DNA of 64,000 nucleotides from Caldilineaceae bacterium (lineage in GTDB: Bacteria > Chloroflexota > Anaerolineae > Caldilineales > Caldilineaceae). The DNA lies in contig JADLFO010000176.1 of the NCBI GenBank assembly GCA_020845455.1, positions 36,594 through 100,593 on the forward strand. The letters are read 5' to 3'. Both the position numbers and the translations under genes were made by a program. Below the pieces are notes generated by a model, which was not told the origin of the DNA, searched no databases, and was given only the letters and a program-made list of their open reading frames with translations. Positions 18,286-30,300 of this stretch are shown piece by piece (the first letter of the stretch is position 1; the number at the start of each line of letters is the position of its first letter).

Positions 18286-18717
18286 CTACGCCCGTTCGGC
18301 CTCCGACCAGGATTCCACTACCAGCCGAAAGATATCGGATTCGGTGATGATCCCCACAGGCCGGTTGCCGCTGATCACCGGGAGGCCGCTGATCCCATAT
18401 TCGAGCATACGTTCAGCGGCCTCCTGGATGGTATCTTCCGGGTCCACCGTAACGGGGTCGTAAGTCATGACATCACGCACGCGGCGCGTGACCATCGACA
18501 GCCGGGAGCGTTCGTCCACCTCCCCCATAGGGCCGGGCATTTCACGCTGAATGTCGCTCAGCGTCACGATGCCGATCAACTCCCCATTGACGACCAGCAG
18601 CCGGTGAATTTCGTGCTCGCGCATCAGCTCATAGGCTTCGACCAGCGACGCTTTGGCGGAGATCGTCACCGGCTCGCGGCTCATCCAATCACCCACCTGC
18701 ATCTGATAGCGCTGCAT
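18286..18717 (-). CDS. Two-CBS-domain protein
   Basis: A 143-residue protein that is nothing but two CBS repeats (about residues 8-60 and 80-138): [13 protein letters not shown] ... [21 protein letters not shown] and [18 protein letters not shown] ... [22 protein letters not shown]. Such stand-alone Bateman modules bind adenine nucleotides and report energy status. The AGGAGG ribosome site overlaps the end of the upstream triple-Usp gene, so both are probably on one mRNA, downstream of PFOR and the DHOD-like gene. The regulated partner is not known. Confidence 0.88.
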   Translation of the reverse strand: MQRYQMQVGDWMSREPVTISAKASLVEAYELMREHEIHRLLVVNGELIGIVTLSDIQREMPGPMGEVDERSRLSMVTRRVRDVMTYDPVTVDPEDTIQEAAERMLEYGISGLPVISGNRPVGIITESDIFRLVVESWSEAERA

Positions 18718-18726
18718 CGCCGCCTC

Positions 18727-20133
18727 CTAGACGGTTCGCGTCCGCACCACCAAAACCGACTGCTCGGCGTAGCGCACCACACCATTGGCGACGCTGCCGA
18801 GAAAATGGCCCGGCCCCGACTGGCTGCCCACGATGATCAGGTCGAAGTTCCCCTCATGCGCCGTGCGCAAGATCGACTCCGGCACAGTCCCCCGTTCGAG
18901 CATTAGCGCATCTTGGCTCACGCCCTGCTTTTCCAACTGGGCGCTCCAGCCGTGAAGCAGCGTTGACAGGTGAGTGCCCTGGGCCATGACCTCGTCGAGC
19001 GCCAACGGCGTGGGCAACGGCTCATCGCCGGGCAGCGAGGAAAGATACGATGCGGCGGACGGCGGCACCACATGCAGCACCGAGAGTCCGGCCCCTTTGG
19101 CCCGCGCCAACTGCGCGGCCACATCCACCACCACCGTGTCATCCACCGCCACGCAGGCCAGAATCCGGCGCAGCGCCTTGCGGTGCCCCTTCATCATCCA
19201 GACTGAGGTGGGCGCGTGCTGCACGATGCGCTGCGCCATCGGCCCAATCGCCGTCGACGAAGCAGCGCCCCGGTCCTGGAGCGCGCCCATCACCAGCAGG
19301 TCGGTAGGCTGCTTGGCCAGCCACTGCATTATCTCTTCATCGGCATAGCCCACCAGCGGCACAATCTCCGGGCGCGGCTCCAGATGCGCCACCAAACCGT
19401 GGACCTGCTCCATCAACTTCTGCGCCTGCGCCACCGGGGCGCGGTCGCTCGCCAGCACCAGCACGGTCAGCTTGGCGTTCAAGCTCTTCGCCAGGTCAAT
19501 CGCCACCGGGATCCCTTGCTGCGACAGCGTCGAGCCATCGGTCGCCACGGCCATCCGCAACTGGCTGACGCCGCCCAGCGACTGGGCCAGGGCGTCTCCC
19601 GGCGCGCGCTGCGATTCCGGCTCCGGCACGCTGCGCATCAACAGCACCGGCACGTTGACGCCCCGCAGCACACGTTCCGCCACACTGCCCAACACCAGCC
19701 GCCCGATCCCCGAGCGCCCGTGGGTTGCCATCGCCACCAGATCGATCTCTTCGTCGTTGACAAACTCGATGATGCGCTGGGAGGCATCGCCAAAGTGAAC
19801 CTCGATATTGACCGTATAACCTTCTTGCTGCAAGCGCGCAGCGTCGGCACGCAGCTCCTCGGTTAGCGCCGTGCGGAACGTCTCGCGCTCCTTGCTCGCT
19901 TCGGCAAACTCTGCATCCAAGGTCCGGCTGTACGCATCATAGGTCCCCGTCAACGGCAGCGAACTGGCCAGAACATCTTGCGGGGAAACCTCGGGCGACA
20001 CAGCAGGCGGAAAGGCGGCGCGGAAAAGAATCAGGTGTACGTCCTTCGGGTCAAAGAACGACCGCACCACGCGCACGATCTGCCGGCTGAACTCCGATCC
20101 ATCCAGTGGAACCAATACTTTGCGCTTCGACAT
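18727..20133 (-). CDS. Triple universal stress protein (three Usp domains)
   Basis: A 468-residue cytosolic protein built of three consecutive UspA domains: about 1-165 (MSKRKVLVPLDGSEFS to VPVLLMRS), about 185-315 (LRMAVATDGSTLSQ to SVWMMKGH) and about 318-468 (RRILACVAVDD to QSVLVVRTR). Domain 1 keeps the ATP loop THGRSGIGRLVLGSVAERV. Domain 2 has lost it (GALQDRGAASSTAIGP), and domain 3 has a variant (GSQSGPGHFLGSVANGV). One or two Usp domains are usual, three are rare. ATG 20133 follows GAGGAGG; an in-frame ATG 36 bases upstream is less likely. Located between the DHOD-like and CBS genes on the same strand. Confidence 0.88.
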   Translation of the reverse strand: MSKRKVLVPLDGSEFSRQIVRVVRSFFDPKDVHLILFRAAFPPAVSPEVSPQDVLASSLPLTGTYDAYSRTLDAEFAEASKERETFRTALTEELRADAARLQQEGYTVNIEVHFGDASQRIIEFVNDEEIDLVAMATHGRSGIGRLVLGSVAERVLRGVNVPVLLMRSVPEPESQRAPGDALAQSLGGVSQLRMAVATDGSTLSQQGIPVAIDLAKSLNAKLTVLVLASDRAPVAQAQKLMEQVHGLVAHLEPRPEIVPLVGYADEEIMQWLAKQPTDLLVMGALQDRGAASSTAIGPMAQRIVQHAPTSVWMMKGHRKALRRILACVAVDDTVVVDVAAQLARAKGAGLSVLHVVPPSAASYLSSLPGDEPLPTPLALDEVMAQGTHLSTLLHGWSAQLEKQGVSQDALMLERGTVPESILRTAHEGNFDLIIVGSQSGPGHFLGSVANGVVRYAEQSVLVVRTRTV

Positions 20134-20283
20134 AGAACTGCCTCCTCGTAAATTACGGCCCGTCCGCATGGTCCCCTCCTCGTCGAGTTGCTATGCACCC
20201 CCTGAGGTACACAGTCGGCAGGTGAAACCGTCGTCCAGCTTGCTCCGTGATCCCCCCGCTGCGCAGCCGCCGATCGACCGCGC

Positions 20284-21300
20284 TCAGGCGATCCGGACTC
20301 CGGTGGGGTCTTGTCGCCAAGACTGCAACACCTTCATATAGTTGGCCCGTTCAAAGGCCGCCGGCTCGGCGACGTTGCGCTGGCTCATGCTGCCCCGCAT
20401 CTGCGCCATCGACTCATATTCATGCTCTTCCATCCACTGCTGAAGCTCGCCCACGATCTGGCCGATGCGCTGCTCGCCGTTGCGCAGCAACTCCGACGCC
20501 ATCATCGTGACGTTAGCCCCGGCCATCATCCCCTTCAGCACATCGGTATAGGTATGCACGCCGCTGGTGATGGCAAAATCGACGGAGACCTGCCCATAGA
20601 GGATCGCCACCCAGCGCAGCGGCAGACGCAGCTCATGCGAACTGCTCAGCACCAAGTTGGGCACGACCTCCAACGTTTCCAAGTCAAAGTCGGGCTGATA
20701 AAAACGGTTGAACATCACCAGCGCGCTGGCCCCCGCTTCATGCAGCAGGCTCGCCATGTTGGCAAAGGCGCTGAAGTACGGCCCTACCTTCACCGCCAGC
20801 GGAATATTCACGCTGGCCTTCACATCGCGCACCACGCTGAGATACATCTCGCGCACTTCGATCCCCGTGCGCGCCGGGTCGGTGGGAATGTAATAGATGT
20901 TGAGTTCCAACCCGTCGGCGCCTGCCTCTTGCATATAGCGCGCATACTCGATCCATCCGCCCGAAGAGACGCCGTTGAGGCTGGCGATCACCGGTATGTC
21001 GACCGCGGCCTTCGCCTTCGAGATCAGATTGAGATAGCCTTCCGGCCCAACATTGTAGCCGCTCATCGACGGAAAGTAGCTGAGCGCCTCGGCGAAACTT
21101 TCGGTGCCAAAGCTCAGATAGTGGTCCAGCGCCCGGCTTTCCGCCTGAATCTGCTCTTCAAACAGCGACGCCATGACTACCGCCGATGCGCCCGCATCTT
21201 CCAGACGGCGGATACCGTCCAAAGTCGAGGAAAGCGGCGAAGCCGAAGGCGCCACCGGATGCTTCAGGGTCATGCCCATATAGGTCGTTGATAGATCCAT
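20284..21300 (-). CDS. Dihydroorotate-dehydrogenase-like flavoprotein, PFOR-associated
   Basis: A 338-residue TIM-barrel protein resembling class 1 dihydroorotate dehydrogenase: [24 protein letters not shown] for the N-terminal FMN loop, [15 protein letters not shown], and [12 protein letters not shown] near the phosphate site. The catalytic-base motif of PyrD (NxSCPN) is replaced by NIYYIPTD, so the Cys/Ser base is absent and a role in pyrimidine synthesis is doubtful. Homologues called DHOD-like are known beside NifJ-type PFOR genes, as here, 100 bases downstream. A flavin-linked electron transfer or accessory role for PFOR is inference. The spacer holds a 13-bp perfect hairpin. Confidence 0.82.
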   Translation of the reverse strand: MDLSTTYMGMTLKHPVAPSASPLSSTLDGIRRLEDAGASAVVMASLFEEQIQAESRALDHYLSFGTESFAEALSYFPSMSGYNVGPEGYLNLISKAKAAVDIPVIASLNGVSSGGWIEYARYMQEAGADGLELNIYYIPTDPARTGIEVREMYLSVVRDVKASVNIPLAVKVGPYFSAFANMASLLHEAGASALVMFNRFYQPDFDLETLEVVPNLVLSSSHELRLPLRWVAILYGQVSVDFAITSGVHTYTDVLKGMMAGANVTMMASELLRNGEQRIGQIVGELQQWMEEHEYESMAQMRGSMSQRNVAEPAAFERANYMKVLQSWRQDPTGVRIA

Positions 21301-21348
21301 CTCTCAAATCTCCGCTGGAAATGGGTGAGAACTGGAGTAGCGAGGGGT

Positions 21349-21387
21349 AGAAGCGCCGGTTGGGGCCAGGCTCGAACCGGCGCTTCT
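21349..21387 (-). other. Intercistronic hairpin between nifJ and the DHOD-like gene
   Basis: AGAAGCGCCGGTT (21349-21361) pairs perfectly with AACCGGCGCTTCT (21375-21387) around a 13-base loop. No U-tract follows on the minus strand, so it may act as an mRNA-processing or stability element, or a weak attenuator, between the two genes. Confidence 0.7.
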
Positions 21388-21400
21388 GCCGCATTTGTGG

Positions 21401-25000
<3,600 letters not shown>

Positions 25001-25137
25001 ATTTCTCTATTCTCCTCATGCAGTGGCCTACAAACCACGCTATCTACCGTTCTATGTTTGCCCATGCCGTCGATACCGCCCCACCGCGACCAACTATCGC
25101 CACCACTAGGCCGCGGCTAGTTATCCCATCCAACATC

Positions 25138-25785
25138 TCACACCGTACGCACATCTACCACATGGTCGCCCAGCGCCTCCAATGTTTCGACCAGTTGCTC
25201 TTGGCGCACCCCGACCACCTTGATCAGCAGAGACGATGTGCCCGCAAGGTCGACGTTATAAGTGCCGACGCTGACGATATTGCCCCCCACCCCCGCAATG
25301 GCCGTGGTCAACCGCGCCAACGTGCCGATGCCGCCAGGCACCTGCAGCGTCAGCCGCACCCCTTCCCGTCCGGAGCCGAGCATCTCGACCAGCGCCTTAA
25401 AGATATCCGTCTCGGTGATCACCCCCACGACGCGGCGCTGCGCGTCGACCACGGGCAGACCGCCGATCTTATGTTCCACCATCAGCCGGGCCGCTTCTTC
25501 CAGCGGCGTGTCGGGCGACACTGTCAATACGCGCGGGGCCATCAACTGCTCCACCTTGAGCTTCGAGAGCAAATAGTTCATCTCCCACACGCTGAGCGAA
25601 GTCGCGGGCGAGGGTGCTGCGTGCAGCAAGTCTCGCTCCGAAACAATCCCCGCCAGCTTTTGCTCCGCATTCACCACGGGCAGCCGCCGGAACTTGTGTT
25701 CGCGCATTAACCGCAACGCCTCTTGAAATGGCGTGTCGGGTGTCACCGTTGTCGCCGGAGCACTCATCCGGTCCCGCACAAACAT
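25138..25785 (-). CDS. CBS-CBS-ACT domain protein (AcuB-like)
   Basis: A 215-residue cytosolic sensor: CBS pair at about 1-135 (MFVRDRMSAPATTVTPDTP, KVEQLMAPRVLTVSPDTP, IGGLPVVDAQRRVVGVITETDIF) and a C-terminal ACT domain at about 145-212 (LTLQVPGGIGTLARLTTAIAGVGGNIVSVG). This is the AcuB architecture, tied to acetoin/acetyl-CoA metabolism in Bacillus. CBS repeats bind adenylates and ACT usually binds an amino acid, so it may integrate two signals. AGGAGG is 5 bases before the ATG. The PFOR gene starts 137 bases upstream on the same strand, which suggests, but does not prove, that they work together. Confidence 0.85.
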   Translation of the reverse strand: MFVRDRMSAPATTVTPDTPFQEALRLMREHKFRRLPVVNAEQKLAGIVSERDLLHAAPSPATSLSVWEMNYLLSKLKVEQLMAPRVLTVSPDTPLEEAARLMVEHKIGGLPVVDAQRRVVGVITETDIFKALVEMLGSGREGVRLTLQVPGGIGTLARLTTAIAGVGGNIVSVGTYNVDLAGTSSLLIKVVGVRQEQLVETLEALGDHVVDVRTV

Positions 25786-25875
25786 AGGGCCTCCTTTGCC
25801 GTCCTTCGCCGCGTGTCACACCCCGTGTCACGCCAATACGCCCGCGCCGCAGATGCGCTGTGGCATCTCCACTCT

Positions 25876-25915
25876 AAAAGAAAATCTCTCCAGATACGAC
25901 CATCATCTGGAGAGA
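25876..25915 (-). terminator. Intrinsic terminator behind the TetR gene
   Basis: On the minus strand TCTCTCCAGAT (25915-25905) and ATCTGGAGAGA (25895-25885) form a perfect 11-bp stem with a 9-base loop, followed by TTTTCTTTT. Confidence 0.85.
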
Positions 25916-25942
25916 CTTTCGGCTAGACTTCGTGGCAGGCTC

Positions 25943-25966
25943 TCCCCTGGTCAACTGACCAGGGGA
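25943..25966. other. Perfect 11-bp inverted repeat without U-tract
   Basis: TCCCCTGGTCA and TGACCAGGGGA are separated by two bases. It lies between the TetR stop and its terminator; a second small stem GAACC/GGTTC follows. It may be an RNA stability hairpin or a protein site. Confidence 0.55.
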
Positions 25967-25987
25967 ACCGCCGGGGGTTCAACCCCT

Positions 25988-26599
25988 CTATTCGGTTGGG
26001 TTATTGGATATGCTCAACCCATCAAAGTAGATCGCCAGGAGATCGTCCACCACACTGTCAGGGGGAAAGGTCGCCTGGCCGGGGCCGGCAGGCATAAAGT
26101 ACGGGTACATCATGCCCAACAGCGCCCAGGTCGCAGTCTGCGGGTCGACAGGGCGCAGCTCACCGCGCGCAATCCCGGCCACGATCAACGACCTTAACCG
26201 GCCCACAAACAGCTCATCATAGGCTGCGTCAAACCGCCGCCGCGCCGGCTCGCTCAGGTGGGCGATCTCCTGGCTCGCCATACGCACCAAACTGCGATCC
26301 TGCGCAGGCTGGCGCAAGAGCATGCGCGCGGTCTCCTCCAGTTGGCGGCGGGCCGAACCGCCCGCCTGCGGCGCGCCGATCAACCCCGCCAACTGCCCCA
26401 GATAGCGGTGGAGCATCGCCGCAAACAGATCCTCTTTGTCGCGAAAATGATAGTAGATGCCCGCCTTGGAGATGCCCACCGCTTCGGCGATCTCACGCAT
26501 CGACAGCCCGCGATAGCCGCGCGCCGCAAACAGCGCCTTGGCCTCATCCAAGATACGCTCGCGGCTGTCGCTCTGATCCAACGGTCTTTCTTGTTCCAT
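25988..26599 (-). CDS. TetR/AcrR family transcriptional regulator
   Basis: A 203-residue repressor (from the ATG at 26599). The N-terminal TetR helix-turn-helix is complete: SRERILDEAKALFAARGYRGLSMREIAEAVGISKAGIYYHFRDKEDLFAAML. The C-terminal ligand domain is all-helical and not informative. An in-frame ATG at 26638 would add 13 residues and is possible because no good ribosome site favours either. The gene lies 56-95 bases behind a small membrane-protein gene whose promoter carries a palindromic TetR-style operator at 27201-27216, so autoregulation of a two-gene operon is likely. Confidence 0.9.
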   Translation of the reverse strand: MEQERPLDQSDSRERILDEAKALFAARGYRGLSMREIAEAVGISKAGIYYHFRDKEDLFAAMLHRYLGQLAGLIGAPQAGGSARRQLEETARMLLRQPAQDRSLVRMASQEIAHLSEPARRRFDAAYDELFVGRLRSLIVAGIARGELRPVDPQTATWALLGMMYPYFMPAGPGQATFPPDSVVDDLLAIYFDGLSISNNPTE

Positions 26600-26694
26600 C
26601 CAGCATCCATCCGCTAGAACGCCGTAAACCTCGCGCAACCATCACATGCGCGAGGCTCACGGCAGACTCAAGTTACAGCCCGGGCTGCATTCGG

Positions 26695-27147
26695 CTAGAA
26701 CGCGGGCAGCAGCGGCGAGAATGCCCACGGCACAGCCGCCAGGATCACCAGAATCGCAATCGTATACCAGATGGCGCTGCGCACGAACTTGGTGCGGTCG
26801 TCAGCCGCTTTACGCACCTGCGCCGTACCGATATGGCCGAGGATAACTGCCACTATCATCATCAAACTGTGCTCGACGGCAAAAAAGCGCATCTGCGAGT
26901 CGGACATCGCCGCGCCAAAATTGGCCAAGGCGGCGCGCGTCACCGGGCTGAGCACAAAATAGAGCAGCAGACCGACCAACACCTGCACGTCCAAACTGAT
27001 CGTAAACCAGCGCGCAGCCGCCGCATCTTGCCCGGTAAACGCGCGGCGGCCAAACAGGCCGGAATAGGTGCGGAACAACAGATAAAGCGCCGCCAGGATC
27101 ACCACCCAGCGCAGCAGATTGTGTAACCCGAGCACCAACGCATACAT
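26695..27147 (-). CDS. Four-helix membrane protein with conserved-looking histidines
   Basis: A 150-residue protein with four hydrophobic helices (about 8-26, 48-68, 88-108, 124-146). Histidines lie at membrane positions in LGLHNLLRW (helix 1), EHSLMMIV and LGHIGTAQ (helix 3), a pattern seen in small cytochrome-b-like proteins, so haem or metal binding is possible but unproven. A GAGGG/AGGAG ribosome site precedes the ATG. It is the first gene of the operon with the TetR regulator and has the best promoter of the window. The inducing ligand and function are unknown. Confidence 0.75.
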   Translation of the reverse strand: MYALVLGLHNLLRWVVILAALYLLFRTYSGLFGRRAFTGQDAAAARWFTISLDVQVLVGLLLYFVLSPVTRAALANFGAAMSDSQMRFFAVEHSLMMIVAVILGHIGTAQVRKAADDRTKFVRSAIWYTIAILVILAAVPWAFSPLLPAF

Positions 27148-27200
27148 AACGTCCCTCTCCTAATCTCCCTTATCTCTTGCAGGATAGCTCCGCCCGTACT

Positions 27201-27216
27201 TACCGAACGGTCGGTA
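27201..27216. promoter_or_regulatory. Palindromic TetR-family operator
   Basis: TACCGA (27201-27206), ACGG, TCGGTA (27211-27216): a perfect 6-bp inverted repeat matching the ACCGACCGGTCGGT style of TetR/AcrR operators. It covers the predicted transcription start of the promoter at 27220-27248, the usual place for a repressor. Confidence 0.75.
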
Positions 27217-27219
27217 GCC

Positions 27220-27248
27220 ATTATAGAGGCGGCATCCAAATCCGTCAA
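27220..27248 (-). promoter_or_regulatory. Near-consensus sigma-70 promoter of the membrane protein/TetR operon
   Basis: On the minus strand TTGACG (27248-27243), exactly 17 bases, then TATAAT (27225-27220). Start expected near 27213, inside the operator. Confidence 0.85.
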
Positions 27249-27277
27249 TTTTGCGCTCCCACCGGCGCAAAGACATG

Positions 27278-27313
27278 AAAAAAGTGGCCGGCGCTTGTGC
27301 AAGCGCCGGCCAC
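27278..27313 (-). terminator. Intrinsic terminator of the PA14 lipoprotein gene
   Basis: GTGGCCGGCGCTTG (27284-27297) and CAAGCGCCGGCCAC (27300-27313) form a perfect 14-bp stem; on the minus strand six Ts follow. It lies 23 bases after the stop codon at 27336. Confidence 0.9.
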
Positions 27314-27335
27314 AACCCTGCATAGATTCATCTGC

Positions 27336-30300
27336 CTAGCTGCCGGGCGGCGTCTCCTCTTCAGAGACGGGCGAGGCAGTCGGCTCAAATAGCGGAGACG
27401 ACGACTCTCCTCCGCCCGGCGGTTGTTCCGCCGGTGGCTGATCTGCCGGCGGCGTTATCGTCAACGTCGGCGTAAAGGTCGCCGTCGGCGCCAGAACCGG
27501 TACACTTGTTGCAGTGGCCGTCGGCAGCAGCGGCGTCGCCGTGAAGGTCGGCTCGCTGGTAGCTGTCGGCTCCGGCAGCGGCGTGTTGGTCGCTTTTGGC
27601 TTGGGCGTGGCCGTCGGCTCATCGGTCGGCGCCGGCTCGTCCGTGGCCGTCGGGGTCGCGGTCGGCTCCTGAGTTGACGTCGGCGCCTCCGTGGCCGTTG
27701 GCTCTTCGGTCATCGTCGGTGCTTCAGTCGCGGTCGGCTCTTCAGTCGCCGTTGGCTCCTCGGTGGCCGTGGGCGCCTCGGTCGTGGCCGGCGCGGCCTT
27801 CTTGGTAGGCTTCGGTTTGGCCGTAGCTACCGGTTCCGCCGTTGGTTCCGCCGGGGCTTCCTCAGTGGGTTCAAGGCTTGGCACAGGCGTCGCCGTCGCC
27901 CGGTCGGTATCCGTCGGCGTGGGCGTCATCTCCTCGACTGCGCCCGCGCCGGCCGCAGCCGCTGCCGTGTAGCGCAGCGTCGCGCTGGCCTGCGTGTCAA
28001 AATCCGTCGTCGCCACCACGACCAGCACCCGGCCCGTCGGAATCAACTCCCCGTTGGGCCAGCGGTCCGGCATGGCAAAGGGCGGCAAGACGTAATTGCC
28101 ATTTGCGTCTGTCACCCCGGTGACATAGCGTTGGGCGCCGGCAGAGAAACCGCCGCCCCCGCCAAACTCCGCCAGCAACACGCCGATCGACGCATTGGCC
28201 GGGAAGCCGCCGCCGCTCACACTGATCTCCGTGCCCTTGGTGGCACTGTCCGGCTTCACATCAACCGACGGCTCGACGACAGCCGTCGGCACAGGCGTGG
28301 CGGCTGGCGTATTCGTCGGCGTCAGCGTGGGGATCGGCGTGCCCGCCGGCTGCGTATAGGTGAAGCTGCCGCTCACCGTCACGCTGAAATCGAGATTGGC
28401 GACAAGCACCACGATGCGCCCATCCTCCACCGGCGCGCCGTTCGGCCAGACGCGCGGCATGGCGAACGTCAGGCTATAGTTGCCCTTGTCGTCGGTCATC
28501 CCGCTCGTATAGACCTGCTCGCCGCCGCGGCCCACCTGCTCGTCCAGCGTGCCCAGATAGAGGTTCACCGGCGTATTAGCCGGGAAACCGCCACCGGAGG
28601 CCTGCACCTGCGTCCCCGCTGTGCCGGACGCCGGCGCAATCTTAATCGACGGGTTGAAGGCTTGCACAAAGAAGTCGAAGTCTGCGCTTGCCTCCGTGCC
28701 GAAGTTCGGCGTCCCCGCCACGACCATCACCTTGCCGGTCGGGATCGGCGTTCCGTCCGGCCATTTGTCGGGCATGACAAAGGTCACGCTGAAGTTGCCT
28801 TTGCCGTCCGTGGTCGTCGTCGCATAGCTGAACGGCGTTTCGGCTATGGCCGCAGCCTGCGCCAGCCCCGCCAGGTAGATGTCCACCTGCGTGTTGGCCG
28901 GGAAGCCGCCGCCGTTCACCGTCACACGCGTGCCCGGCCCGCCGCTGCCAGGGTTCAGCGATACACTGGGTGCGGGTGTTCCCGTCGGCGTTCCCGTCGG
29001 CGGCGCGCCGGTCACATCAAAGGTCGCAGCCGCTTCGACGCCAAAGTCGGGCGTCGCCACCAGCACGACCAGCTTCCCAGGCTCGACGCGCGTGCCATCC
29101 GGCCACTGGTCCGGAACTGGGAAGCTCATCGAGAAGTTGCCAAAGCGATCTGTCACCGTGTCGGCATAGACCTGACCGGCAGCCGCCTCGGCAGCCGCAG
29201 TACGCACCACGCCCCCCAGATAGAGGTTGACCGCCGTGTTGGCCGGGAACCCCCCGCCGGAGACGCGTACCTGCGTCCCTACTTCGCCGGAGGCAGGCGA
29301 CAGGTCCACAAAGGGGTTCACCCCAGGGGCCGGCGTCTCGGTCGGCGTTGCAGTCGGCGTGGGTGTAGCGGTCGTGTCGATCCGCTCCCACCAGACCCGC
29401 ACACGCGCCCCGCCGGTATGCTCATAATACTCGACCCGCACCTCCTCGCGGCCGTCCAGATCGATCTCGGCAGTATAGGTCACATCGGCGGCACTGTCGC
29501 GCCACTCGTCGATGATCCACTTGCCGTCGACCCGCACACGCACGCCATCGTCCGCCTTGGCATAGAAGCGATAGCGCGCGTCTTTGAAGTCCACAGTGCG
29601 CGTCCAGCGCGCCGAGAAGTTATCGTTGGGGATGCGCGAATCCGGTGAGCCGCTGCCCCAGTTAAAATCCACCTCGTCGTCGTTACGCACCACGCGCGGA
29701 TCCCCGTCGAGATTCCGGTTGGTCCAATACTCGCCCTTCCAGTCGGGGAAGTCGTCCGGCTGCGGTTCGCTGACGCGTTCCCACCAGAACTTCGCCACGG
29801 CGTCGCCGGTGTTCTCGAAGTACTCGACGCGCAGGTTATGCGTGCCATAGCCCACATAGAGATCGCGCGTGACCTCGCGCGCGCTGCCCTCGCGCCATTC
29901 GTCGATGATCAGCTGATCGTCCAGGAAGAAACGCATCCCGTCGTCGGCGCGCACATGGAAGCGATAGGTCCCGGCGTCGAAGTGCAGGTTGCGTGTCCAG
30001 CGCACCGAGAAGCGGTCGCCGGGGAAGTTGCCGGCAGGCGCGCCGCGCCCCCAGTCAAAGTCTATCGCCCCATCGTTGCGCACAAACTCCGGCTGGCCCG
30101 ACAGGTTGGGGTTGGAGAAGTACTCGCCGCGCCAGTCGCTGTACTGCGTCACGGCTTCCCACCAGACGGCAGCCTCGGCAAACTGCGTGGCCTCAAAGTA
30201 TTCCACCCGCACCAACTGCGACCCAGCCGCCAGCCGCGCCGTCGCGCTAAAGGTCTGCGCCGACGATTCGCGCCACTGGTCGATCAACAGTTCGCCGTTG

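Noticed and set aside
21355..21380. A tRNA T-arm-like sequence (GCCGG-TTCGAGC-CTGGC) on the minus strand
   Set aside because: No matching acceptor, D or anticodon arms exist at the required distances; the bases belong to the 13-bp intercistronic hairpin.
25965..25987. GGGGGTTCAACCCC as a possible tRNA T-loop
   Set aside because: The stem and loop spacing does not fit a T-arm and no other tRNA arms are present.
27690..27790. Tandem DNA repeats as an intergenic satellite
   Set aside because: They code for the Thr/Glu/Pro (TATEEP-type) stalk of the PA14 lipoprotein in frame.
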